Origin: Datura wrightii
Taxonomy: Eukaryota > Streptophyta > Magnoliopsida > Solanales > Solanaceae
Assembly: GCA_035772735.1 (NCBI GenBank)
Contig: JASDFA010000003.1
Coordinates: forward strand, 60,136,501-60,200,500
DNA: 64,000 bases
Direction: 5' to 3'
Shown here in pieces: positions 42,367 through 55,107 of this stretch (position 1 is the stretch's first letter; each line of letters starts with the position of its first letter). The position numbers and the translations under genes are program-made. The notes under the pieces were generated by a model. It ran no database searches, was not told the DNA's origin, and worked only from the letters and a program-made list of their open reading frames with translations.

Positions 42367-43558
42367 ATGGCTCCTTGAAGAATGAATGGAGGAGGAATGG
42401 AGATGGTGAAGGACATGAGGATGGAAATTGTCATGGATATCAACAAGCCTCACCAGTTCAGAAGCCCCTGGCACTGGAGCCAGCTGCCCATGCTGAGTTC
42501 TGTGCTGCTATTCAAATGCTTGTGCAGGCCTTGACCGCTTAAGTAATCTGCAGGGCCTTGCGCATGTTCCGCAAAATGGCAACGCTGCCGCGGCTCAAGT
42601 CAGAGACTTCTTGTGAATGAACCCGCCGGAGTTCCTTGGGACTAAGGTGGATGAGGACTCACATGAGTTCGTGGATGATACTGTCAAGATCACCCAAGTC
42701 ATGGGGGTGAATGGGGTTGAGTGCGCTGAGTTGGCCTCTTATCAACTAAAAGGGGACATGCACATCTGGTTTCACCAATGGAAGGATAATAGGGTCGCAG
42801 GAGCAGGTCCGGTCACTTGGGAAGAGTTCCATGTTGCATTTCAAGACAGGTTCTTCCCTCAGGAGATGAGGGAGCTGAAGGAAGCTGAGTTTGTGAATTT
42901 GAAGCAAGGGAGAATGACTGTACAAGAGTATTTCCTTGAGTTCACTCGCCTATCAAAATATGCCCCAGAGTTGGTAGCCGTTCAGAGGATGCGGGTGAGT
43001 AAATTTGTCCATGGAGTAGCAGGATATTTGGACAAGGATTGCAGGACTGCCATGCTTCACCAGGATATGGACTTTCCTCGAATAGTGTTGTACACCCAGC
43101 AGATGGAGGTGGCATATTTGAGAGAGAGGGAGGCCAAGAGGGCCAGGAACGAGGACCACAAATTCTCTAAGCAGAGGTCTAATAGTGGGCACCGACAGTA
43201 GACTCACTAGAGATCATCTGCCCCGTCTTCTTCAGCATTAAGTGTGCCATCCCGATCTATACATGATTAGAGAGGGTTGACATCAGGCTCGAGGGGTCAG
43301 AGTAGCAGACCCACAGATTTTTGCATCTCAGCTTGTTGCAGGTGTGGTCAGGGAACACAGGCCAGTGTTTGGCAGGTTCAGGTGCTTGTTTCGGGTGTGG
43401 GCAGCCCAGACACATGCTTAGAGCTGCGAGACAGGATCAGGTTGGGGGCCAAGGACTAGTTTCTAGCTCAGCAGCCCCTCCCGTACACCCAGCACATCGG
43501 GGGCATCTTCTAGCACAGCTGGCGGTCAGAGCTAGAACAGATTCTATGCTTTAGCATC
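42367..43558 (+). pseudogene. gag (TEK-3)
   Basis: ATG 42367 reads MAP then TGA at codon 4. The core is open 42617-43201: MNPPEFLGTKVDEDSHEFVD, IWFHQWKDNRVAGAGPVTWEEF, FFPQEMRELKEAEFVNLK, FTRLSKYAPELVAV, TQQMEVAYLREREAKRARN. A knuckle-like ACFGCGQPRHMLRAA near 43380-43425 lacks the last Cys. Several stops occur between 43201 and the protease. Confidence 0.85.
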
Positions 43559-44412
43559 CCGTCAGGAGCAGGAGGTCTCCTCGGATGTGGTCACTGGTAT
43601 GTTGCAATTTTTCCATATTGATGTTTATGCTCTTCTAGATCCGGGGGCTACCTTGTCTTTTGTGACACCTTATGTGGCCCGTTGCTTTAGAGACAGTCCC
43701 AAAGTCTTGTCAAAACCCTTCTCAGTTTCTACTCCAGTAGGTGACTCGGTTATAGCTAGACGGGTGTATAGATGTTGCCCAGTCTTAGTCCTTCACAAGG
43801 TCACCTTAGCAGATTTTATAGAGTTTTCCATGACCGATTTCGATGTAATTCTCGGCATGGATTGGATATTTGCATGCTATGCTTCAGTTAATTGTAGAAC
43901 CCAGATAGTAGAGTTTAGATTTCTAGGTGAGCCAGTCTTAGAATGGAAGGGGTAGTTTAGTTGTGCCTGTAGGTCGATTCATTTCCTACCTTAAGGCCAA
44001 AAAGATGATTTCTAAGGGGTGCATGTAACATCTAGTTAGGGTTAAGGATGTTGAGTCCAAAACCCCAACTATCCAATCAGTTCTAGTAGTACATGAGTAT
44101 CTCGAGGTCTTTCTTGATGATTTGCTAGGTGTTCTTCCCTAGTGGGAGATTGATTTCGGTACTGACCTTCTTCCCGACACGCAACGTATATCTATTCCTC
44201 CCTATAGAATGGCTCCAGCCGAGCTAAAAGAGTAGAAAGGATAGTTGAAGGACCTGTTAGATAAGGGCTTCATTAGACCAAGCAAGTCTCCATAGGGTGT
44301 AGTAGTATTATTTGTCGGGAAGAAGGATGGTTCACTTCGAATATGCATTGACTATCGACAATTAAACAAAGTCACCATTAAGAACAGGTATCCTTTACCT
44401 AGAATCGATGAT
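43559..44412 (+). pseudogene. Protease and RT N-terminus (TEK-3)
   Basis: Retropepsin-like domain open 43587-43955 with LLDPGATLSFVTPYVA (family-typical DPGAT) and VILGMDWIFACYASVNC. A frame break at about 43955 and stops are followed by the RT start (SIPPYRMAPAELKE, LLDKGFIRPSKSP, LFVGKKDGSLRICIDYRQLN). Stops interrupt fingers/palm. Confidence 0.84.
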
Positions 44413-45126
44413 TTGTTTGACCAGCTTCAAGGTGCCAAGTGTTTCTCAAAGATAGATCTCAGGTCCGGGTATCATCAGCTCAGTGTTCGGGAGAGTGATA
44501 TCCTGAAGACAGCCTTTAGGTCGTGGTATGGTCATTATAAGTTTGTAGTTATGTCTTTTGGACTAACAAATGCTCCTATATCTTTCAGGGACCTGGTGAA
44601 CAGGGTTTTCAAGCTGTATCTAGATATGTTTGTGATTGTGTTTATTGATGCCATCCTTATATACTCTCGGAGCGAGGAGGAGCATGTCGCTCACTTGAGA
44701 GTAGTACTTCAGACTCTCAAGGATCGCCAATTGTATGCCAAGTTCATCAAGTGTGAGTTTTGGTTAGACTCCTTGGAATTTTCGGGCCATGTGGTGTCAA
44801 GGGAGGGCATAAAGGTAGATTCTCATAAAATCGAGGCAGTGAAAAATTGGCCCAGACTGGTGAATCCTTCGGATATTAGGAGTTTCTTGGGTCTAGGTGG
44901 CTATTACCGGAGGTTTGATGAGGGCTTCTCATCTATTGCAGCACCTTTGACCAAATTGACCCAGAAGAAGGTAAAGTTCCAATGGTTGGAGGCTTGTGAG
45001 AAAAGCTTCCAAGAGTTGAAAACTAGACTCACTTCAGCACCGGTGTTGATCCCACACGAGGGTACTGATGGTTTTATTGTGTATTGTGATGCTTCGAGAA
45101 TCGGACTCGGGTGTGTATTGATGTAG
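44413..45126 (+). pseudogene. Reverse transcriptase (TEK-3), catalytic residue lost
   Basis: Open 237-codon frame: FDQLQGAKCFSKIDLRSGYH (first catalytic Asp region), MSFGLTNAPISFRDLVN and the catalytic box, which reads FIDA (residues 77-80, Ala codon GCC at 44650-44652) instead of FIDD. The thumb and connection follow (SDIRSFLGLGGYYRRF), then the RNase H start YCDASRIGLGCVLM and TAG. Loss of the second Asp should abolish polymerisation. Confidence 0.88.
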
Positions 45127-45633
45127 CGAGGAAAAGTGATAGAATATGCCTCTAGACAGTTGAAGGTTCATGAGAAGAATTACCTAACCCATGATCTTGA
45201 GTTGGCCACAGTGGTATTTGCATTGAAGATATGGCAGCATTATTTGTATGGGATCCACGTGGATGTGTTTACGGACCACAAGAGCTTACAATATGTGTTC
45301 ATGCAAAAGGACCTCAATCTACTGCAAAGGAGGTGGTTAGAGTTACTCAAAGACTATGATATGAGTGTTCTTTACCATCCGGGTAAGGCTAATGTTGTAG
45401 CGGACACACTTAGTAGGCTCTCTATGGAGAGTGTGTCCCATGTGGATGAGGGAAAGGAGCTAGTGAAAGATTTCCATCGACTTGCATGGTTGGGAGTTAG
45501 GTTGGTCAACTCAACCGATGGCGGTGTTGTTGTGCAAAACGGATCAGAATCGTCCTTGGTGACTAATGTGAAAGTTAGGCAAAATGAGGATCCGATGTTG
45601 GTAAAGTTAAAAGAAGCCATTCGAAGTTAGAAG
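45127..45633 (+). pseudogene. RNase H (TEK-3)
   Basis: Continues in frame after TAG at 45124-45126: YASRQLKVHEKNYLTHDLEL, LKIWQHYLYG, TDHKSLQYVF and NVVADTLSR, ending at TAG 45628-45630. Only the two nonsense codons break it. Confidence 0.86.
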
Positions 45634-46182
45634 GTGGAGGTCTTCTCCCAAGGGGGAGATGGTGTGCTGCAGTACCAGGGTCACCTATGTGTTCCGGATG
45701 TCGATGATTTGAGGAGTCAGATGTTGCATAAGTCTCATGGATCCCGACACTCTATTCATCTAGGTTCTACCCAGATGTATCATGACTTGCGGGAAATATA
45801 CTGGTGGAATGGCATGAAGAAGGATATCGCAGATTTCGCAGCCAAGTGCCCGAACTGTCAGCAAGTGAAGGTCGAGCATCAAAGGCCGGGAGACGCACTT
45901 CAGAATATTTTCCTTCCTAATTAGAAGTGGGAAGAGATTAACATGGATTTCATTATAGGCCTACCTCGTACTCGTCGACACTACGATTCAATTTGGGTGG
46001 TGGTAGATAGGTTGACAAAGGCTGCACATTTCCTCCCGGTGAAAACCACAGATTCGGCGGATGATTACGCCAAGATACATATCCAAGAGTTGGTTCGGTT
46101 ACATGGAGTGACCTTGTCCATTATTTCATACCGACGTATTTAGTTTACCTCCCAGTTTTGGCGGTCTTTTCAGAAGGGGCTT
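45634..46182 (+). pseudogene. Integrase N-terminus and core (TEK-3), left part
   Basis: Zinc module (HLGSTQMYHD ... CPNCQQVKVEH), a stop at 45922-45924, then first catalytic Asp in MDFIIGLPRTR and VVDRLTKAAHFLPVKT. The second catalytic position, normally SDRGTQF, reads SYRRI then TAG (46141-46143), so Asp is replaced by Tyr. Interrupted after QKGL by TEK-4; GGCTT (46178-46182) is the target duplicate. Confidence 0.86.
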
Positions 46183-48762
46183 TGTCACGACCCGAGAGGA
46201 GACCCGGATCGTAGACACGGGACAAGGTACCTCGAGAGATCCCAAATCAACCCATGGCATAAGCATTCACTAACTCACTCAATAAGCATGAAGGAAACAT
46301 AATATAAACTCAGCGGAAGTCTAAGTTAACATAACAACAGAATGAACATCTAAAGCTAAGTACATGTCAAAGTCTGATAAGCCTCTAATCCGGACGAGCT
46401 GATGGGACGACACCCCAACTAGCTCAAAAATACTGAAACTGAAAATACGCTCAAGGTAACTGAAAGTCTAGTCCTCGGAAGATGAGGACTCACCAAACAA
46501 GCAGGTGCTAGCTTTGATAAGCGGTTATGAATGAGGCTGAATCTGAGAACCCAATCCTGCATCAAGAAACGATGCAACATAAAAAGTATGTGGTCAGTAC
46601 ATGGGATGTACCGAGTATGTAAGGTAAGTAAAACCGCTAGAGAAATAAATGTCTTTTAAAACAAGTCATACATATATTATAGCCTTTTAAGGATAAGAAA
46701 AAGATCATAAGCATTCATTATGAAGTCATTCTTATTTATACATGGTCATGCATGGCTTCAGAATATCATGACTAAATCGAATGACTCAAGCTAAATCATA
46801 ACATTTATATCAAAAGCTAAAAAATGAGTCAAACCTTGCTTTTTAAACATGAATGCATAAGATAATCATCATGAGTAATGGATATGCAAACTCGAATGAT
46901 ATAGACAGCGGGAGATTCGTCACTTAACCGACATACCATGATAAAGCTTACGTGGTCCCAACTATTACACTCAAGTGGGAAGAGTCGTCCATAACCTTGC
47001 CAGGGCTACGGATGATACCATGATATCAATATCAAGCTCAAAGAGCCAATTACGCCGGGGATAGCTCACAAGAGAGGTCCCACTAATATAATAGAATCAA
47101 CCTACGTTGGCGCGTAGTTCTGGGGCAGAGGGTAGTCAACCCTTAGCCCGCTCGTTGCTAGACTCTTTTCCCAAAACATGCAATGCTCTACATTGTATAA
47201 ATACGAAGCTCAACATCGTCTAGTGATGAAGCTCAACATGAAATCATACATAAGATCAACATCACGTGAAACGAATCTTAACATTTTCTATTGACAAAGC
47301 TCATTATGGCATCATGTATACCCTAGACATCATATAAATATGAAGCTCAACAATTTCCTTTCGACAAAGCATAGAACGAAATCTTGCATAGACTCAACAT
47401 CATGTGAAATGAAGCTTAACATTGTCCTTGACAAAGCACTACAATAACATCCATAGCAATTAAGGATTTACGCATAGAGAAGGCTTTACTTTGAAACATA
47501 CCACAAGCTCAAAGAATAGTGGGAGCCTTTACTCCAAAAATCATATGGTAAGCCTTCTTTAGGAATATCATTTCATCATTATCAACATAAGGGCCTTTCC
47601 CAAAACCTTATCATGCTTGAACCCATTCAAATAATTTGAAAACATTATAATTTGGGAGATTTCACTCCAAAACAAAGTAATAAAGTCAATTCAAGAAAAT
47701 CATCACTCATGCTCATAATTGGGCACTACCCAAAGTCCCATCATACTTGGGTCTACTTAATCTTCTTTGAAAATATTATAAAAACCATGGGTAAGGTTGG
47801 AAACATGCTATTCATCATCTACTCCATCATCATCAAATTCTATTAGGAACTACCCACACATGGATGTCTAGATTGAAATGTTTTTTTGAAAACAATTTTG
47901 GTAAAAGAAATTAAGAATAGAATCCATCCAAGCTCAGTAAATCACCAATATCAACTCAATTTAATCATACCCATGAGTATAAATGTAAGAATCATACAAT
48001 TAAATGAAGTCCCATACTTGATCATCACAACCAAATAACAAATAGATAGGGAATGGGCATGGGTGTGGAAGCCACTCATAGCCTTACATGCCTGGGAATG
48101 AAGAATCTTAACTCCTCCTAATTACCCAGCTGAGATTTCCCTTGAAAACCCTTGAATTCTCCTTAATTTCTTCCCTTCAAACCTTCAACCTTGCATGCAT
48201 GAAGAAATGGCCTAAGATGGGTTTTTCTCTTCTTACAAACCTCTATTAAGAGTTTAAAATGATGTAGTATAGGTCCTTACAACTTAGGAATTACAAAAAA
48301 GCCCTTACTGAAATCGCTAGAAATAACTGTCAGGGGGTCCTAAAGGACGACTTGACTACTCGTTATTAGGGAACACAATCCGTTGGTTCACCCGTCAAGT
48401 GCACTGAGTCGTCATTCATGAAAATTCATTTGGCTTGGTAACGGCCCTCCTAACGGGTCGTTAAGACTGACGATGACCCGTTAGGTACCATCCGTTAAGT
48501 ACATTGGATAAGCTTTACCATATTTATCTAGGACCTCCCCATGACTGACATGACGACTCATGGTGACTGACCACGAGTCGTTACATCACCCGTGAGAACC
48601 TCGAGTCCTTCATCATCTCAAGCCTTCCCCAAGAGTCACTTGACGACTCATTAGGCCTCCTCATGAGTCGTTAAGTGACCCGTTCTGCAACTGCTGCAAC
48701 ATTTTCCAGTTTTTCTCCTGATTCACTTTCGGGTCTGATTCTTGAGTTCCCGAGGTATAATA
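46183..48762 (-). repeat. 3' LTR of TEK-4
   Basis: 2580 bp, plus-strand TGTCACGACCCGAGAGG...CGAGGTATAATA. The motif array at 48350-48680 contains ACGAGTCGTTACATC and related forms. Sense polypurine tract AAAGGGGGAGATAT follows at 48776-48763; the AGGA-loop stem next to it (48800-48777) has lost two pairs. Confidence 0.87.
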
Positions 48763-49034
48763 ATATCTCCCCCTTTGGAACATTTGTCCTTGAATGTTAT
48801 AAACAAGTAGGAAACAGATATAAGTAATTATCATGCTCCAATACTAATTATTTTAACATATATTTCACGGAATGACTATCCCCGAAAAGAACCACATAGC
48901 TTAACTAAATTCAGGCATCACACACAATTATCATAACATAACTCAAACTTGCGCACAAGAACTGAACATGGAAACTGATTACAGAATTAGGGCAAAAATT
49001 GATACCTCAAGTCGGAAATGAGCCGGTAGAGAAC

Positions 49035-49847
49035 AAATATGGGTATCTAGCCATCATGTCTGCTTCAGCCTCCCATGTAGCTCCTTCAACATGCTAATTC
49101 CTCCATAAAACCTTAACTGAAGCTAATTCTTTGTTCCTCAGCCTTCGAACTTGTGGATCAAAAATTTCAATTGGAATTTCCTCATAAATGAGACTGTCTT
49201 TCACACTAATGCTGTCTATCGGAACCACCAAATGGATCACCCAATCACTTCTTAATAAGCGATACATGGAACACGAGATGAACTAAAGCCAATCCTGAAG
49301 GCAAGTCCAACTCATACGCCACCTTACCAACTCTTCTCACAACCCGGTAGGGGCCAACATAGCTGGGACTGCGTTTACCTTTCTTTTTGAACTGCACGAC
49401 TCCCGTCATGGGAGATACCTTTAGAAACACCCATTAGTCTACATCAAACTCCAATTCACTTCTTCTCACATCAACATACGATTTATGGTGACTCTGAGCA
49501 GTTTTCAACCGGTCCCTTATCAACTGAACCTTCATCATTGTCGCATGAACCGAATCTGGTCCTACCACAGTTGCCTCACCAACCTTGAACCATCTGATGG
49601 GAGATCTGCACCTTTGCCCGTAGAGAGCCTCGAATGGTGCCATCTGGATACTAGAGTGGTAACTGTTATTATAAGTGAAGTCGATCAAGGGCAAATGATC
49701 ATCCCAACTACCTTTGAAATCCACACATGCCCGCAACATGTCTTCAAGAGTCTGAATGGTTCATTCCGCTTGGTCGTCCATCTGAGGATGAAAAGTTGTG
49801 CTAAGCTTAACCTGAGTCCCGAGCCTTTTTTGAAACGAACGCCAAAA
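49035..49847 (-). pseudogene. Integrase C-terminal half (TEK-4)
   Basis: The glutamate region (FHPQMDDQAE followed by TGA), LPLIDFTYNNSYHSSIQMAP, FEALYGQRCRSPI and the C-terminal YVGPYRVVRRVGKVAYELDL are readable in 49739-49245. The chromodomain-like tail to 49035 is full of stops. Confidence 0.8.
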
Positions 49848-50892
49848 TTAAGAAGTAAATTGAGTACCTCGATCCAAAATAATAGACAAGGGCACTCCAT
49901 GAATCTGAACCACATCCCGAATATACAACTTAGCATAATCGTGTGCTGAATCCGTAATCTTGACCAGTAGGAAGTTTGCTGCCTTGGTCAAACTGTCCAC
50001 CACTACCCAAATGGAGTCGTATTGCCGGCGAGTATGAGGTAGACCTGTAATGAAGTCCATATTGATTTCTACCCACTTCCAAGTGGGGATGGAAATATCC
50101 TGAAGTACACCTCCAAGTCTTTGTTGCTCGGCTTTTATTTGCTGACAGTTTGGACATTTTTCCACAAACTCCACAATATCCCTTTTCATATCATCCCACC
50201 AATAGATTTCTTACAAATCTCTATACATTTTCGTTGACCTTAGATGAATAGAATATCTAGTACCATGTTCCTCATGCAATATCCGAACTCTCAAATTATC
50301 AACGTCCGGAACACATAGTCAGCCTTGGTATCGTAGCACACCATCTCCTCCTTGGGAGAAAACTGCCACTTGCTGATTCCGCGCCGCCTCTTTCAACTTC
50401 CTCAACATTGGATCCTCATCTTTCCTGGATTTAACATCAACTACCAAGGACAATTACGACCCGTTATGCACAACAACACCGCCATCGGTCGCATCGATTA
50501 AATCTAACTCCAAGCCTTGCAAGCCGGTGAACATCTTTCACCAAATCCTTCTTCCCCTCATCCGCATAGGACACACTCTCCATTGAGAGTCTACTAACCG
50601 CATCCGAAACCACATTATCCTTGCCCAGGTGTTAATGGACACTCATGTTATAATCCTTAAGTAACTCAAACCACCTCCTTTGCTGAAAATTGAGATCTTT
50701 CTGGGTGAACACATATTGCAAGATCTTGTGGTCCGTAAATTATCCACATGGACCTCATACAAGTAAGCCTCCGTATCTTCAATGCGAACACCACCGCAGC
50801 AAACTCAAGATTGTAGGTCGGGTAATTCTTTTCATGCACTTTCAGCTGTCGAGAGGCATAAGCTATCACCCTCCCATGCTGCATCAACACAG
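49848..50892 (-). pseudogene. RNase H end and integrase core (TEK-4)
   Basis: From the junction at 50892 the frame opens inside RNase H (VLMQHGRVIAYASRQLKVHE), is badly broken to 50200, then is open 50189-49848: CPNCQQIKAEQQR, first Asp in MDFITGLPHTRR and second Asp in LDRGTQFTS. Everything upstream of RNase H is missing. Confidence 0.8.
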
Positions 50893-52399
50893 ACATCGTG
50901 TGAAATGAAGCTTAACATTATCTATTGACAAAGCTCATTGTGGAATCACATATACCCTAGACATCTATAATATTAAGTTCAACAATATCCTTTCGACAAA
51001 GCTTAGAACGAAATCATGCATAGACTCAACATCATGTGAAATGAAGCTTAACATTTTCCTTGACAATGATCAACAGTAACATGCATAGAAATTAAGGATT
51101 TATGCATAGAGAAGGCTTTACTTTGAAACATACCACAAGCTCAAAGAATAGTTGGAGCCTTTACTCCAAAAACCATGTGTTAAGCCTACTTTAGGAATAT
51201 CACTTCATCATTATCAACATAAGGGCCTTGCCCAAAACCTTATTGTGCTTGAACCCATTAAAATAATTTGAAAACATTATAATTTGGGAGATTTCACTCC
51301 AAAACGAAGTAATAAAGTCAATTCAAGAAAATCATCACTCATGCTCATCATTGGGCACTACCCAAAGCTCCATCATACTTGGGCCTACTGAATTTTCTTT
51401 GGAAACATTATCAAAATCATGGGTAAGGTTGGAAACATGCTATTCATTATATACTCCATCATCATCACATTCTATTAGGAACTACCCACACATGGACGTT
51501 TTAGATTCAATTATTTTTTGAAAATAATTTTTTTAAAAGAAATTAAGAATAGAATCCGTCCAAGCTCAGTAAATCACCAATATCAACTCATTTAATCATA
51601 CCCATAAGTAGAAATGTAAGAATCATGCAATTAAATAAAGACCCAATCTTGATCATCACAACCAAATCACAAATTGATAGGGAATGGGCATGGTTGTGGA
51701 AGGAAGAACCCACTCATAGCCTTACATACCTGGGAATTAAGAATCTTAACTCCTCCTAATTACCTAGCTGAGATTTCCCTGGAAAACCTTGAAATTCTCC
51801 TCAATTTCTTCACTTCAAACCTTCAACCTTGCATGCATGAAGAAATGGCCTAAGATGGGTTTTTCTCTGGTTAAAACCCTCTATTACAATCTTAAAACGG
51901 CATAGTATAGGCCCTTAGAAATTTGGATTACGGAAAAGCCCTTACTAAAATCACTAAAAATAACTGTCAGGGGGTCCTAACGAATGACCTGACAACTCGT
52001 TATTAGGGCACACAATCAGTTGGTTCACCCGTCAAGTGCACTGCCTCATCATCCATGAAAATTCATTTGGATTTGTAACAGCCCTCCTAAAGGGTTGTTA
52101 GGACTGATAACGACTCGTTAGGTACCATCCGTTAAGTACATTGGATAAGCTTTACCATCTTTCTCTAGGACCTCCCCATGACGTACATGACGAGTCGTGG
52201 TGACTGACCACGAGTCGTTACATCACCCGTGAGGACCTTGAGTCCTTCATCATCTCAGGCCTTCCCCACGAGTCACTTGACGACTCGTTAGACTTCTTCA
52301 TGAGTCATTAAGTGACCCGTTCTGCAACTGCTGCAACTTTTTCTAGTTTATCTCCTGATTCACTTTCGGGTTCGATTCTTGAGTTCTCGAGGTGTAACA
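50893..52399 (-). repeat. 5' LTR of TEK-4, truncated
   Basis: Begins at a point equal to about 47262 of the 3' LTR (ACATCGTGTGAAATGAAGC) and ends GGTGTAACA. The missing part is the U5 side. Motif array at 51990-52320. Confidence 0.85.
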
Positions 52400-52404
52400 A
52401 GCTT

Positions 52405-53183
52405 TGGACTCAGGTTAAGCTCAGCATGATGTTTCATCTGCAAATGGATGGCCAAGTAGAATGGACAATCCAGACTCTCAAGGACATGTTGAGAGCATGC
52501 GTGATGGACTTCAAAGGTAGTTGGGATGATCAATTGCCTCTGATCAAGTTTGCTTATAATAACATCTATCACTCTAGCATCCATATGGCGCCGTTCGAGG
52601 CTCTTTTCGTGCGGAGATGTAGATCTCCCATAGGATGGTTTGAGGTTGGTGAGGCTACTATGCTAGGGCCTTATTCGGTTCATGAGGCTATGGTGATGGT
52701 TTAGTTGATAAGGGATAGGCCAAAAATTGATCAAAGTCATCAAAAGTCATATGATGATGTGAGGAGGAGAGAGTTGGAGTTCGAGGTGGATGATTGGGTA
52801 TTTCTGAAGGTATCTCTCATGAAGGGAGTCATGCGGTTTGGGAAGAAAGGAAAACTCAGTCCCCGCTATGTTGGTCCCTACTGAGTTACGCTAAGAATTG
52901 GTAAGGTAGCATATGAGTTAGAGTTACCCTCAGAGTTATCTTCCATGCATCCTGTGTTTCATCTGTCACTTTTGAAAAAATGTTTGGGAGACCCAGCCCT
53001 AGTAGTCTCGATGGACACCGTTGGAGTAAAGGATAGCCTTAGCTATGAGGAAGTTTTAGTAGAAATATTGGATCGTTAGGTTCGGAGGCTGAGGAACAAA
53101 GAAGTAGCTTCAGTTAAAGTATTATGGAGAAATCAACATGTTAAGGGAGCTACGTGGGAAGCCAAAGTGGATATGATGGCTTA
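52405..53183 (+). pseudogene. Integrase, right part with chromodomain-like tail (TEK-3)
   Basis: Resumes after TEK-4: TQVKLSMMFHLQMDGQVEWT (catalytic Glu retained), FAYNNIYHSSIHMAPFEALF, ELEFEVDDWVFLKVSL, RIGKVAYELELPSELSS and the tail VRRLRNKEVASVKVLWRNQ with KGATWEAKVDMMA before TAA. Stops lie near 52702, 52881 and 53077. The chromodomain-like end is in frame here, unlike TEK-1. Confidence 0.85.
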
Positions 53184-53431
53184 ATACCCACACTTATTCT
53201 CTACCGGCTCAGTTCCAACTTGAGGTATCAGTTTTTCTCTATGACTCCATTTAGCTTTCATATTCAGTTCATGTGTTCAAGTTTCTTTTATGTGTATAGA
53301 TATGTATGTGAAACATGAGATCAGTTCAACTATGTGATATTAATCGGAGGTAGTCATTCCTTTGGTTTTCAATTTAAATGATCAGTATTTGAATATGATA
53401 ATTTCATGTTGCTTTTTTCTATGTGTTTTCC

Positions 53432-53467
53432 AACATTCGAGGACGAATGTTCCCAAAGGGGAGATAT
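53432..53467 (+). other. AGGA-loop stem and polypurine tract (TEK-3)
   Basis: Perfect AACATTCG-AGGA-CGAATGTT (53432-53451) followed by CCCAAAGGGGAGATAT (53452-53467), directly before the 3' LTR. Confidence 0.82.
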
Positions 53468-54152
53468 TTTTATACCTCGGCAGCTCAAAGATCGGACCAG
53501 CGAGTTGAAACGGGGAGAATGTAAAGTTGATGTTGCAGACACAGGACGAGTCATGAGACGACTCATGAGGAAAGCCCACGAGTCGTCAGGTGACTCGTGG
53601 GGAGGCCACTGAAGAGTTTGTGAAGTTTGAAGAAAACGGTCCCCATGGGCGTGGCAACGACTCGTGGTCATACCCCACGAGTAGTTAGGTCAGCCGTGGG
53701 GTGGGAGAGAAGGAAGTAAGGTAATGTACCCAACGACTGGTGACCACGAGCCGTGGTCACCTCTAACGAGTCATGATGTCAACTGTTTCGAGCCCAGAAG
53801 ACAAGGTAAGGCAGTGTACTTGACGAGCAGGGTGACGAGTTGTTTCCCTGGACCACGAGTCTCAGGTCATCCATTAGGACCACCTGGCAGTAATTTCCTG
53901 CAAATTTAGTAAGGGCCTTTTCATAATTCTGAAGATCTTAAAGCCTAAACTACGTCATTTAAGGCTCGTTTTAGTGGGTTTTAGGAGGGAAACCTATTCT
54001 AAGTTATTTCCTACCATGCATGCAAACTTGAGAGGTTGAGAAGGTGATCTAGAGAAAGTTTTCAAGGTTTTCATTCAAATCCTTCTTGGACAATTAGAAA
54101 AGTGGTAGAATCAATCCCTTCTTGGTATGTAGGGTTATGAGTGGGTGTTTCC
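53468..54152 (+). repeat. 3' LTR of TEK-3, interrupted
   Basis: TTTTATACCTCGGCAGCTC aligns with the 5' LTR start; the motif array 53545-53875 and TATGTAGGGTTATGAG match 39895-40495. Broken at 54152 by an Athila LTR. Confidence 0.87.
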
Positions 54153-55107
54153 TGATCTTGGGCAGATTTATATGCCCAAGTGATACTCAAACGTATCATT
54201 TTTACCTTGTTTGTTGTGCAATGTGTATATAATATCATGTATTTGTTAATAAAATGCGAATTTATACTAACCAACATGATTAGCATTTGTTTTGCAGGAT
54301 AATGTGATTTTTAAGAGCTAAAATGCGTGTTGGAACTATGTCGGAGTTGGACTGGGATGCGAGCGTGGAAAAGGCCTTGGATGGCACATTTTACAGTGGC
54401 TCCGCGATGTAGCCGTGCCACGCTGCCATCGCGGTAGCACACTGCCTGGAGAGGAAATTAATTGGCAGATTCCAGTGAGGCCTCGCGACAGCTCCGTGGC
54501 ACGGAGACAGGACTCCGCGATGGCCTCCGTGCCACGTTGAGGCCAATTATCCGGACCCTGCAATTTCCAGAGAGGGTCCGCGTCCACGCCGTGTCACGGA
54601 GGCAGTGCTCTGCGTTGGCCTCCGTGACATGTTGCTTGTTATTCCGGGAAAAATTTCCCACTAGTATAAATAGCACACTTAGGTTTATTTTTAATGAGTT
54701 TTTAGTTTTTTTTAGTTTTTAGACTAAGTTCAGAAGTGGAGAACAGGAACGTGGGTTTGTGGCAGTTGAAGAATAGAAAAGCTAAGAGTTTTCTTCTCTT
54801 CCTTTCTTCTTTCCTTCAATTGTATGCATGATTTACACTCATTTTAGGATGATTAATCCAAGAATGAGTGGCTAATTCCCTTCTTTGCTGAGGTTTTGAA
54901 CTTGTGTAATGAATTTTGGTGATAATTGATATGGTTTCTTCTTCTTCTTGCATGTTGTTCTATTAATTCTTGTGCTTACTACATTATTGATTGGCCACCA
55001 TTGTATATCTAAAAAGTCCAATTTCACTCGAGAGAGCACGAAATTGGAAAGTTGTGAATTAATAGGGTATTGTTCTTAACTTGATTTGGGAAAATTGGGT
55101 TTTGATG
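54153..55107 (+). repeat. ATH-2 LTR, plus orientation, truncated
   Basis: Starts TGATCTTGGGCAG and is about 99% like the ATH-3 LTR over the parts I compared, but stops at GGGTTTTGATG (55107). U5 is missing. Terminal hairpin 54157-54180; CCTCCGTG hairpins 54400-54650; TATAAATA 54665-54672. Forms the left arm of a large inverted repeat. Confidence 0.87.

Larger units (their letters stand above)
46183..52399 (-). mobile_element. TEK-4, deleted chromovirus inside TEK-3 integrase
   Basis: Minus-strand element: full 3' LTR (46183-48762), polypurine tract, integrase and RNase H end (49035-50892), then an abrupt junction into the middle of the 5' LTR (50893-52399). Target duplicates GGCTT (46178-46182) and AGCTT (52400-52404). 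A deletion has removed primer site, gag, protease, RT and about 1.1 kb of the 5' LTR. Confidence 0.88.
39821..54152 (+). mobile_element. TEK-3, Del/Tekay-type chromovirus, degenerate, with nested elements
   Basis: 5' LTR 39821-42157, primer site 42162-42173, gag, protease, RT, RNase H, integrase, chromodomain-like tail, polypurine tract 53452-53467 and start of the 3' LTR 53468-54152. TEK-4 is inserted in integrase and an Athila LTR in the 3' LTR. RT and integrase have lost catalytic residues. Confidence 0.88.
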
